A stretch of 9,925 nt of DNA. Origin: Chloroflexota bacterium (lineage in GTDB: Bacteria > Chloroflexota > Anaerolineae > UBA1429). The notes beneath the pieces were generated by a model. That model was not told where the DNA came from. It saw only the letters and a list, made by a program, of their open reading frames with translations, and ran no database searches. Within the stretch, counting starts at the first letter, position 1. Every line of letters begins with the position of its first letter. The stretch spans positions 1-9,925 of the forward strand of contig JACIWY010000105.1 of assembly GCA_014360745.1 (NCBI GenBank). Reading direction: 5' to 3'. Both the position numbers and the translations under genes were made by a program. Shown piece by piece: positions 1 to 6,048 of this stretch.

Positions 1-40
1 CTGTTACTACAGGGAGTGGCTGACCGATAAACCTGTTTTT

Positions 41-47
41 GAGGGGG
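41..47 (+). promoter_or_regulatory. Ribosome binding site deciding the FAH start
   Basis: GAGGGGG lies 8 bases before ATG 56. It favours that codon over the in-frame TTG at 50. No promoter can be assigned in the 40 bases before it. Confidence 0.65.
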
Positions 48-55
48 ATTTGGGT

Positions 56-841
56 ATGCAGATTGCGCGCATAGAATGGGAGGCCAAGCCGCGTTGGGCA
101 TTGCGCCAGGGGGATACCTGGCATGCCCTGGAGGGTTCGCTTTGGGGGGAGATGTCTCCAGGCGAGGCTTTGTGCTCCCTCGCCGGGGCCCGCTATTTGG
201 CCCCTTTGGAGCCACACAACAAAGTGATTGGGTTAGGCATCACCTATAAGAGCATGTGGGATGCTTATCAACGTCGTGAGGGGGCCTGTTATCGAGACGG
301 GCCGGCGGTGTTCATGAAGCCACCTAACACCGTCATCGGCCAGGGCGAGGCCATCGTCCAACATGCCATTTGTCAATTGCTGATCTATGAGGCCGAGCTG
401 GGTGTGGTGATCGGGCGTCGGGCCAGCAGGCTGACGCCCGACCAAGCATTGGATTATGTGGCCGGATATACTTGTGTGAACGATGTCACCTGCACCCGCT
501 TTTTCAATGTAGAGCGGCCCATCATCAGCACCCGCTTCAAGATCGCCGACACGTTTTGTCCCATCGGTCCACTCATCGAGACCGACCTCGATCCGAACAA
601 TATTACCATCGTCTGTCGCGTCAACGGCCGGGAAGTCGAACGCGCTAACACGGGCCAAGACTTGTGCTACTCCATTGCCGAGCTGTTGGCCTGGGTGACC
701 AGCTTTATGACCCTCATGCCCGGCGATATTGTCGCCACCGGCTCTAGCGGCACCGGGCCCATTCGGCCGGGCGATACAGTGGAGGTGGATATCGAGGGCA
801 TCGGGGTGCTGCGCAATCCGGTAGTGGCGCCGACGGGGTAA
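56..841 (+). CDS. Fumarylacetoacetate hydrolase (FAH) family protein, substrate unknown
   Basis: This is a 261-residue protein of the FAH fold, a family of metal-dependent hydrolases, isomerases and decarboxylases that act on 2-keto or 1,3-dicarbonyl acids. An N-terminal cap (about 1-55) is followed by the catalytic barrel. The three expected metal ligands are visible: E112 and E114 in YEAEL, and D143 in VNDVT. The family lysine matches K162, followed by the conserved FCPIGP stretch. The C-terminal TSFMTLMPGDIVATG segment and the IEGIGVLRNPVV ending are typical. Two places are atypical. The lid usually reads NYRDHxxE but here reads TYKSMW, so the family histidine is absent. The ATGTPxGVG loop is shortened to ATGSSGTG. 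I chose ATG 56 because GAGGGGG ends 8 bases before it; the in-frame TTG at 50 sits only 2 bases from that site. The frame stays open to the left edge, so a longer protein cannot be excluded. Family is sure; the reaction is not. Confidence 0.88.
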   Translation: MQIARIEWEAKPRWALRQGDTWHALEGSLWGEMSPGEALCSLAGARYLAPLEPHNKVIGLGITYKSMWDAYQRREGACYRDGPAVFMKPPNTVIGQGEAIVQHAICQLLIYEAELGVVIGRRASRLTPDQALDYVAGYTCVNDVTCTRFFNVERPIISTRFKIADTFCPIGPLIETDLDPNNITIVCRVNGREVERANTGQDLCYSIAELLAWVTSFMTLMPGDIVATGSSGTGPIRPGDTVEVDIEGIGVLRNPVVAPTG

Positions 842-858
842 AGGCGGGCCGATTGGGC

Positions 859-887
859 TTGCGTCTGGGGGCCGCTTTGTTTAAGAT
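859..887 (+). promoter_or_regulatory. Weak candidate promoter for nitroreductase/DapA-family pair
   Basis: The 111-base gap between the FAH and nitroreductase genes contains TTGCGT (859-864), a 17-base spacer and TAAGAT (882-887), about 60 bases before the nitroreductase start. The match to consensus is 3/6 and 4/6 with ideal spacing, so this is only suggestive. The three genes may equally be read from one promoter off the left edge. Downstream, the tandem AGCTATAGCTAT (912-923) includes a 10-base palindrome (912-921) that could be an operator. Confidence 0.25.
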
Positions 888-952
888 GAAAAAATTGCTT
901 GGGTTGAACGCAGCTATAGCTATCAGCGATCACTATTTTCAAGGAAGAAACG

Positions 953-1459
953 ATGGATACTTTGGAAACCATCATGAAACGACGCAGCATCCGCAAGTAC
1001 AAACCGGAGCCGATCCCGGACGAGGACCTGAAGCAAATTCTGGAGGCCGGGCGCCAGGCTCCCTCGGCGGCCAACCGCCAGCCCTGGCATGTAGTGGTAG
1101 TGGGCGATGCGGAGCAAAAGCGGCGCGTGGCGCAGGCTTGTAACGGCCAGATGTGGATGGCCGATGCCGCCTATATCTTGGTGGCCTGTGGGCTGCCGGA
1201 GGTGAGCGCCAAGTGGTATCGCGTCGATGTAGCCATCGCCATGGAGAACATGGTGCTGGCTGCGCGCTCGTTAGGTTATGGCACCTGTTGGATCGGCGCC
1301 TTCAAGCCGGAAGAGGTCAAGGAGATTTGCGGTTTGCCGGCCAGCTTTGAGGTGGTGGCCTGTTCCCCATTGGGTGTGCCCGACGTCGATCCGCCGGCCA
1401 GGGCGCGCAAGGAATGGAGCGAGCTCTTTTCCGCCGATCGTTACGGCCAAGCGTTGTAG
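953..1459 (+). CDS. Small FMN-dependent nitroreductase family oxidoreductase
   Basis: This 168-residue protein belongs to the nitroreductase fold: homodimeric FMN enzymes that pass electrons from NAD(P)H to nitro groups, quinones, enals or flavins. The N-terminal FMN-phosphate signature RRSIRKY (10-16) and the flavin-contacting APSAANRQPW (36-45) are clear. The middle helix DVAIAMENMVLAARSLGYG (92-110) leads into TCWIGAF, and the C-terminal PLGVPDVDPPARARK (139-153) is the last FMN-binding segment. Only about 17 residues follow, so this is a minimal form without the insertions of larger NfsB/Frp-type enzymes. ATG 953 is preceded by AAGGAAG with a 5-base gap. It ends inside the Shine-Dalgarno of the DapA-family gene, so the two are very probably co-transcribed. 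The natural substrate cannot be deduced; FMN binding is confident, and a role beside the lyase and FAH enzyme is inference. Confidence 0.9.
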   Translation: MDTLETIMKRRSIRKYKPEPIPDEDLKQILEAGRQAPSAANRQPWHVVVVGDAEQKRRVAQACNGQMWMADAAYILVACGLPEVSAKWYRVDVAIAMENMVLAARSLGYGTCWIGAFKPEEVKEICGLPASFEVVACSPLGVPDVDPPARARKEWSELFSADRYGQAL

Positions 1460-1463
1460 GAGG
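1458..1463 (+). promoter_or_regulatory. Shine-Dalgarno overlapping the nitroreductase stop codon
   Basis: A perfect AGGAGG begins within the TAG stop (1457-1459) and lies 5 bases before ATG 1469. This fixes the start of the DapA-family gene and suggests translational coupling. Confidence 0.85.
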
Positions 1464-1468
1464 CCGAC

Positions 1469-2362
1469 ATGGCAGGGTTCACGCGGCTGGAAGGCGTCAT
1501 GGTGGCCCTGGCTACTCCGCTTAACGAGGATGAGACGATCGATGAGCGTGGCCTGAGGCGTCAGCTCGACCGGCTCATCGAGGCGGGCGTGCATACCATC
1601 GTCGCTCTGGGCACGGCGGGCGAATTCGCCGCCCTGAGCGATGAGGCCAAACGCGATGCCATCGCCATCACCGTCGATCAGGTGGCCGGGCGCGTGCCGG
1701 TCATCGCCGGCACCGGAGAGCCGGGCACCAAGCGCGCCGTGCGTATTACCCGAATGGCCGCCGAACTAGGCGCCGACGCGGCCATGGTCGTCCCGCCCTA
1801 TTACTATCGCATGACCGACGAGGCCGTGTTGACCCACTATCGCATCCTGGCGGCCGAGGGCGGTTTGCCCATCATCCTTTATAACATCCCCGGCATGACG
1901 CAGGTCACCCTTTCGCCGGAGGTAGTGCGCCAGCTGGCTGTAGAACCCGGCATCGTCGGCCTCAAGGATTCGGGCGGGAACCTGGGCTACTTTCAACAGA
2001 TCGTTCGCCAGAGCAAATCGGCCAAATTCGGTGTCGTCACCGGTAGCGATGGCCTGCTCTTTGCCACACTGGCCGTGGGCGGCGATGGCTGCATCTCGCC
2101 GGGCACCAACGTGGCTCCTGAGTGGTTCGTGGGCTTGTGGAATGCGGTCAAAGAGGGGCGTTGGAGCGATGCCTGGGCGTTTCAAGAGCGCATCCTCGAC
2201 TTGGGCGCCATTTACCGCTATGGCACCTTCCCGGCCGGGATCAAAGGGGCGTTGTCGGCGCTGGGCATTGCCAAGCCTTGCGTTCACGCGCCACTCGCGG
2301 CGGTGACCGGCGCACAAGTGGAACAAATCCGAGCCCGTCTTCAAGAACTGGGCCTCTTGTAA
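1469..2362 (+). CDS. DapA/NanA-family class I aldolase or lyase, probably not a dihydrodipicolinate synthase
   Basis: This 297-residue protein is a full-length member of the DHDPS/N-acetylneuraminate lyase family: TIM-barrel enzymes that form a Schiff base between a lysine and pyruvate or another 2-keto acid. The Schiff-base lysine is K166 in GLKDSGGN. The proton-relay tyrosine is Y138 in YNIP. The keto-acid carboxylate loop is GTAGEF (48-53), and the PPYYY strand is at 109-113. True DapA proteins usually carry GTTGE and a YNVPxRT segment whose arginine binds the second substrate. Here the second threonine of the loop is alanine (A50), and the segment reads YNIPGMTQ with no arginine. A different substrate, such as a sugar-acid or hydroxy-keto-acid aldol, is therefore more likely than lysine synthesis. 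The gene is coupled to the nitroreductase and followed by a hairpin. Family is certain; substrate is open. Confidence 0.93.
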   Translation: MAGFTRLEGVMVALATPLNEDETIDERGLRRQLDRLIEAGVHTIVALGTAGEFAALSDEAKRDAIAITVDQVAGRVPVIAGTGEPGTKRAVRITRMAAELGADAAMVVPPYYYRMTDEAVLTHYRILAAEGGLPIILYNIPGMTQVTLSPEVVRQLAVEPGIVGLKDSGGNLGYFQQIVRQSKSAKFGVVTGSDGLLFATLAVGGDGCISPGTNVAPEWFVGLWNAVKEGRWSDAWAFQERILDLGAIYRYGTFPAGIKGALSALGIAKPCVHAPLAAVTGAQVEQIRARLQELGLL

Positions 2363-2374
2363 AGCCTGGTCGCC

Positions 2375-2405
2375 TGGGGCACATGTCCCCCGGACATGTG
2401 CCCCA
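2375..2405. terminator. Perfect 14-bp inverted repeat between convergent genes, likely terminator
   Basis: TGGGGCACATGTCC (2375-2388) is repeated exactly in reverse complement at 2392-2405, with a CCC loop. It fills most of the 50-base gap between the DapA-family stop and the FtsH stop. On the + strand the stem is followed by CCTTTTAT, a short U-tract, so it can end transcription of the metabolic run. On the - strand no T-tract follows the stem, so termination of ftsH there is less clear. Both arms contain the self-complementary ACATGT. It could also be one copy of a dispersed palindromic element. Confidence 0.75.
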
Positions 2406-2412
2406 CCTTTTA

Positions 2413-4254
2413 TCAAGCGGCCACCGGCTCGGTCGCGGCGATCTCGCGGATTTGGTCGCCGCCGATCACCTCGTGGCGTTGTAATACCTCGGCGATCCTG
2501 TCTAGCGCGGCGCGATGCGCGCGCAATATCTCGATTGCCCTATCTTCGGCTTCTTCAATGAGGCGGCGTACTTCGGCGTTGATGAGCGACGCCGTTTCGG
2601 GCGCCACTTCGGGGCGCAGGTCTCGGCGTCCGCCCAAATACTCGGTGGTGGAGCCGGTTATATAGCGCACCGGCCCGAGCACCTCCGTCATGCCGAATTC
2701 GGTGACCATGCGATTGGCCAACTCGGTGGCCTTTTCGAGATCGTTGGCCGCGCCGGTGGACAATCCCTGATAGATCAACAGCTCGGCGGCACGCCCGCCC
2801 AACATGACGGCCAGGCGTTCGCGGAGCTCTTCTTCGCTGAGCAGATATTGGTCTTCCTCCGGCATTTGCATGGTATAACCCAGTGCGCCTCGCCCTGTGG
2901 GGATAATGCTCACCTTGTGCACCGGGTCGGTGTGGGGCAATAGAGCGGCGACCAAGGCATGCCCACCCTCGTGATAGGCCACGCGGCGACGAACTTCTTG
3001 GCTCAACGGCGTTTTGCGTTGCAGGCCGGTGACGATACGTTCGATGGCCAGCTCGAAATCGGCCATCGAGATCCTTTCACTGCTCCGTCGGGCGGCCATC
3101 AGCGCCGCTTCATTGGCCATGTTGGCCAGATCGGCCCCCGAGAACCCGGAAGTGACCTGGGCCAGCCGTTCGAGATTCACATCCTCGGCCAAGGGCATTT
3201 TGCGCGTATGGATGCCCAAAATCTCAAGCCGGCCCCTTTCCGTGGGCAAGGGCACCTCGATCTGGCGGTCAAAGCGGCCCGGCCGCAGCAGGGCCTTGTC
3301 CAGCACATCGGGTCGGTTGGTGGCGGCCATAATCACCACGCCCTGGTTGGGCTCAAAGCCGTCCATCTCGGCGAGGAGCTGGTTCAGCGTCTGTTCGCGC
3401 TCTTCATTGCTGATCAGGGAGCCCGCGCCGGAGCGCGATTGGCCGATGGCATCCAATTCGTCGATAAAGACGATGCAAGGCGCCTTGCGCTTGGCCTGTT
3501 CGAACATATCGCGCACGCGAGCGGCGCCCACGCCGACGAACATCTCTACAAAGTCGGAGCCGCTGATCAAGAAAAACGGCACCCCCGCCTCGCCGGCCGT
3601 GGCCCGCGCCAATAGGGTCTTGCCGGTGCCAGGCGGCCCCACCAGAAGCACCCCTTTAGGCAACTTGGCGCCCAGCCGGGTAAAGCGTTGCGGGCTCTTG
3701 AGGAATTGGATGATCTCGCGGAGCTCGACCTCGACCTCCTCCAGGCCGCCTACGTCGGCGAACTTGATGCCGGTTATCTCCCCCGGGATCTGTCGGGCGC
3801 GACTTTTACCCATGGACATGACCCCCGGTGCGTCCTCTTGGCTTATACGTTGAAACAAAAAGTAATAGATCAAAGCAAAGGGTATCAGCGGGATGAGCCA
3901 GCTCAGCAACGTGCTCCAAAACGAGTTAGCCGGCACCTCCCCCTTGAAGGTGACGTTGGCCGCCAACAGGTCGTTAATCAGCTCCGGATCTTCGACGCGC
4001 ACGACGTTATAGACCTTGTTGGTATCCGGCTTGCCTTCCTGGTCGCAACATATGTAATAGATGCGGTCTTGGCCTACCGTTACCTCGGCGACACGACCAT
4101 CGGCCAAGTCTTGGCGGAACTTGCTATAGGGGACTTCTTGCCAACGGCGGATGAAGGGCTGGAAAACGAGGGATTGGAAAAGCCACACGATCGCCAGGGC
4201 GATCAAGAGGTAAATAAAAGTAAAGCCCATTTTCCTGCGCTGTTGTTCGTCCAT
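2413..4254 (-). CDS. ftsH: ATP-dependent zinc metalloprotease FtsH
   Basis: This 613-residue protein is the membrane-anchored AAA+ protease that pulls out and degrades damaged membrane proteins and short-lived regulators. Membrane segment 1 is at about 12-30, an outward-facing domain runs to about 112, and segment 2 is at about 113-134. The AAA+ module has Walker A GPPGTGKT (206-213), the pore loop FVEMFVGVGA (235-244), Walker B IVFIDELD (261-268) and arginine fingers R324 and R327 in RPGRFDR. The peptidase has zinc ligands H428 and H432 with E429, and D505 in STGAANDLE as third ligand. The motif reads HEGGH where most FtsH proteins have HEAGH; this keeps HExxH and should remain active. I chose ATG 4254 because GGGGAG lies 7 bases upstream; the in-frame ATG 4269 has no ribosome site. 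It lies 77 bases after the methyltransferase gene on the same strand. Function is certain. Confidence 0.97.
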   Translation of the reverse strand: MDEQQRRKMGFTFIYLLIALAIVWLFQSLVFQPFIRRWQEVPYSKFRQDLADGRVAEVTVGQDRIYYICCDQEGKPDTNKVYNVVRVEDPELINDLLAANVTFKGEVPANSFWSTLLSWLIPLIPFALIYYFLFQRISQEDAPGVMSMGKSRARQIPGEITGIKFADVGGLEEVEVELREIIQFLKSPQRFTRLGAKLPKGVLLVGPPGTGKTLLARATAGEAGVPFFLISGSDFVEMFVGVGAARVRDMFEQAKRKAPCIVFIDELDAIGQSRSGAGSLISNEEREQTLNQLLAEMDGFEPNQGVVIMAATNRPDVLDKALLRPGRFDRQIEVPLPTERGRLEILGIHTRKMPLAEDVNLERLAQVTSGFSGADLANMANEAALMAARRSSERISMADFELAIERIVTGLQRKTPLSQEVRRRVAYHEGGHALVAALLPHTDPVHKVSIIPTGRGALGYTMQMPEEDQYLLSEEELRERLAVMLGGRAAELLIYQGLSTGAANDLEKATELANRMVTEFGMTEVLGPVRYITGSTTEYLGGRRDLRPEVAPETASLINAEVRRLIEEAEDRAIEILRAHRAALDRIAEVLQRHEVIGGDQIREIAATEPVAA

Positions 4255-4261
4255 AGCGCAT

Positions 4262-4267
4262 CTCCCC
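4262..4267 (-). promoter_or_regulatory. Ribosome binding site deciding the FtsH start
   Basis: On the - strand GGGGAG is followed by 7 bases and ATG 4254. The upstream in-frame ATG at 4269 contributes its own G to this site and has no such site before it. The protein therefore starts MDEQQRRK. Confidence 0.75.
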
Positions 4268-4330
4268 ATCTAGCGCCAGAACACCCATCCGGGAGATCGC
4301 TTCCCTTGCTCCGCAGACCCAAGACAGCGG

Positions 4331-4359
4331 TTTATAAATGCGCCCCTAGATCTTGTTCT
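4331..4359 (-). promoter_or_regulatory. Weak candidate promoter for ftsH
   Basis: On the - strand TATAAA (4336-4331) covers the methyltransferase stop codon and follows AGAACA (4359-4354) at 17 bases. The -10 is good (5/6) but the -35 is poor (3/6). ftsH may use this promoter, or be read through from the stronger methyltransferase promoter. Confidence 0.25.
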
Positions 4360-5102
4360 GGCTTGCGGGCCACCCACATAATGCGCAAAGTTGTCAGCTT
4401 GGGCCGCTCGAAAGAGAAACAATCATAACTGGCCTCCAGGCGGAACCCGGCGTCGAGGAGCAAGGTCGCGATCTGCTCGGGCGGATACGCTTGCTCCGTA
4501 TGGCGCTCTACGATTTTACGATACAGCTCGTTCACCCGCTGAAAACATGTCACGACGACCGTGGAACGCTGTTGGCGCTCGTCGTATATGCTGCGCATGA
4601 CCACCGACAAATCGGGCGAATCGGTAAAATAGGTGGTATCGTTCCACAAAGTGCTCAGCGCATAGGCTGTGTTCATGTCGAACAGAAACAGCCCCCCTGG
4701 CATTAAAGCGCGATATACCTGCCGAAATACGGTAAAAAGGTCCTCGCTGGTCAACATGTAATTCATGCTATCATACAGGCAGGTAGCAAGGTACACCCGT
4801 TCGGGGAGGAAGAAGCGCCGCATGTCTTGGCAACTCCAGTGAACGTCGAGGTTCAAACCTTCTGCCTTGGCCCGCGCTTGGGCCAACATCTGCGGCGAAC
4901 CATCTACGCCATAGACGCGCCATCCCGCTTCGGCCAAGCCGATGGCCGTGGTTCCCGTGCCGCAGGCCAGTTCGAGCAGCACTTTGCCCCGCGCCGGGTG
5001 GCGCTCCAGGAGCTTCCCCAAATAGGGGATCATCCTGAGGCTGAAGGCCAACTGACCTGAGGCATCGTATACTTTTGCATAATCATTGTAAATTGTTTCC
5101 AT
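4332..5102 (-). CDS. Class I SAM-dependent methyltransferase, substrate unknown
   Basis: This 256-residue protein has a Rossmann-type methyltransferase fold. Motif I is LLELACGTGT (42-51), which binds the S-adenosylmethionine amino-acid part. The acidic residue at the end of strand 2 is D67 in VYGVDGSP, which binds the ribose. SCQDM (90-94) fits the adenine-binding loop, and CLYDSMNYMLTSEDL (108-122) is the post-motif IV segment. PGGLFLFDMNT (135-145) is the strand leading into a C-terminal insert of antiparallel strands (about 150-230), seen in many small-molecule methyltransferases of this group. There is no signal peptide or membrane segment. The start METIYNDYAKVYD is typical for the group and follows a strong promoter with a leader of about 30 bases; its ribosome site is poor, a G-run only 2 bases away. 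ftsH follows on the same strand, but no functional link is known to me. The methyl acceptor cannot be named. Confidence 0.9.
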   Translation of the reverse strand: METIYNDYAKVYDASGQLAFSLRMIPYLGKLLERHPARGKVLLELACGTGTTAIGLAEAGWRVYGVDGSPQMLAQARAKAEGLNLDVHWSCQDMRRFFLPERVYLATCLYDSMNYMLTSEDLFTVFRQVYRALMPGGLFLFDMNTAYALSTLWNDTTYFTDSPDLSVVMRSIYDERQQRSTVVVTCFQRVNELYRKIVERHTEQAYPPEQIATLLLDAGFRLEASYDCFSFERPKLTTLRIMWVARKPEQDLGAHL

Positions 5103-5116
5103 CGCCCCCCGCCGGA

Positions 5117-5145
5117 TTGCCTGCTATCTTGGTAGAGATTATAGT
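5117..5145 (+). promoter_or_regulatory. Sigma-70-type promoter for the GNAT-VTT pair
   Basis: On the + strand TTGCCT (5117-5122) and TATAGT (5140-5145) are separated by 17 bases, matching consensus 4/6 and 5/6. Transcription would begin near 5152, about 39 bases before the GNAT start. It faces and overlaps the methyltransferase promoter, so the two cannot be occupied at once. Confidence 0.65.
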
Positions 5146-5167
5146 CTGGGCATGTACGCTCGGTCAA
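5138..5167 (-). promoter_or_regulatory. Strong sigma-70-type promoter for the methyltransferase gene
   Basis: On the - strand TTGACC (5167-5162) and TATAAT (5143-5138) are separated by 18 bases, matching consensus 5/6 and 6/6. Transcription should begin near 5131, giving a leader of about 30 bases. The -10 box shares bases 5140-5143 with the -10 box of the opposing promoter. Confidence 0.75.
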
Positions 5168-5190
5168 TTTTGCTAGACAGAAAGTAAAAG

Positions 5191-6048
5191 ATGCGCTACG
5201 ACATTCATCGCGTCCGTTCCTCGCTGGCCGATGCCCAGGAGCTCCTCGCCGTAGAGGCGCGCACGTTGGCCGACAGCGGCTATACGCCGCAGGAGGTTGT
5301 GGGCATCCTCGCCTCGCCGATGCAGCGCGCTTATCTGGCGCTAAAGATGGAGGAGGGAGAGGCAGGCGGTGGGCGGGCCATCGGCTTTTGCTCTTGCCTA
5401 GTTACCGCTTGGCGTTCGGGGCTTCAGTTGGAAGTAGATATGTTGGGGGTGGTGCCGGAATATCGCGGCCGGGGCATTGCTCGCGCATTGGTCGCGCGGG
5501 CGCTGGCCGAGGCCCGCGCGGATGGTCTGCACCAAGCGCGGGCCGTCGCCGCGGAAGGGAACGGGGCTTCGGCCCGGGTGTTTCGCCACCTCGGTTTTCA
5601 CGCCCATCCCGGGCTCAAAGATCGAGCGTGCGATCTCTTGCGTTACGAGATTCGTGGGGCGAGCGCCGTCAGTGGGTTACCCATCGGCTGGCGGGGCGAA
5701 TACTTGGAAGAAGGTGAATACCCCCTTCCCATAGGGGTTTTGGCTGCCTGCGGGCGGAATCATCTCTTGTGGTTGCTTTGGGACGAGCGCGATACGTTGC
5801 AGGCGGCGGCCGAGACGCAGGAGGTGCAGACGTTGGCCTATCGCGGGGCATGGATCGAGGCGTTTTGGGCCGCCACCCCCTTGGCCCTGCGTGCTCTGGG
5901 CCGGCTTCTTGTGGAAAGGGGCAAGGTTAAAGGGTGGGACGAGGTGGGGTACCTGGCGCCCCCGCTCGCCGACGAGGCACGCCTCGCGCTGGTGCGCGAG
6001 GGCTTTGGCCACGTCGGGCGCTATCGCTACTGGCGGAGGGCGTTGTGA
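5191..6048 (+). CDS. GNAT-family N-acetyltransferase with a second, degenerate GNAT-like half
   Basis: This 285-residue protein is about twice the length of a single GNAT domain. The first half is a recognisable acetyl-CoA-binding GNAT: strand 4 LEVDMLGVVPEYRGRGIARAL (80-100) ends in the pyrophosphate loop R92-G-R-G-I-A97. N124 to F136 (GNGASARVFRHLGF) is the usual motif B helix and turn. The second half (about 165-285) has strand-helix spacing resembling GNAT, ending DEARLALVREGFGHVGRYRYWRRAL with a motif B-like EGF, but lacks a Q/RxxGxG/A loop. It may be a non-binding partner half, as in tandem GNAT proteins. ATG 5191 follows a weak AGAAAG site at 6 bases. The stop codon overlaps the GTG of the VTT gene. 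Acetyl transfer is likely from family; the substrate, protein or small molecule, is unknown. Confidence 0.85.
   Translation: MRYDIHRVRSSLADAQELLAVEARTLADSGYTPQEVVGILASPMQRAYLALKMEEGEAGGGRAIGFCSCLVTAWRSGLQLEVDMLGVVPEYRGRGIARALVARALAEARADGLHQARAVAAEGNGASARVFRHLGFHAHPGLKDRACDLLRYEIRGASAVSGLPIGWRGEYLEEGEYPLPIGVLAACGRNHLLWLLWDERDTLQAAAETQEVQTLAYRGAWIEAFWAATPLALRALGRLLVERGKVKGWDEVGYLAPPLADEARLALVREGFGHVGRYRYWRRAL
6035..6040 (+). promoter_or_regulatory. Ribosome binding site for the VTT gene, inside the GNAT coding region
   Basis: GGAGGG lies 4 bases before GTG 6045, which overlaps the GNAT TGA stop as GTGA. It selects GTG 6045 over a much longer open frame starting at 5934. Confidence 0.75.

Noticed and set aside
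1469..2362. Naming this gene dapA
   Set aside because: The GTTGE threonine and the substrate-binding arginine are missing, and the neighbours are not lysine-pathway genes.
2375..2405. The palindrome as an insertion-sequence end or attachment site
   Set aside because: There is no transposase, integrase, second copy or target duplication in the window.
1766..2416. A - strand frame of about 216 residues over the DapA-family gene
   Set aside because: It is antisense to a protein with all family motifs and crosses the terminator hairpin.
2958..2972. HEGGH as a sign of a dead FtsH protease
   Set aside because: The two histidines, the glutamate and the third ligand D505 are all kept, so the zinc site should work.
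2515..4428. Several long + strand open frames lying over the ftsH gene
   Set aside because: They are antisense to a full-length, motif-complete FtsH, have no ribosome sites of note and read as composition-driven protein.
5934..6044. A longer N-terminus for the VTT protein
   Set aside because: The added 37 residues are Arg/Gly/Ala/Pro-rich and lie over the GNAT gene, while GGAGGG-4-GTG at 6045 gives a normal start.
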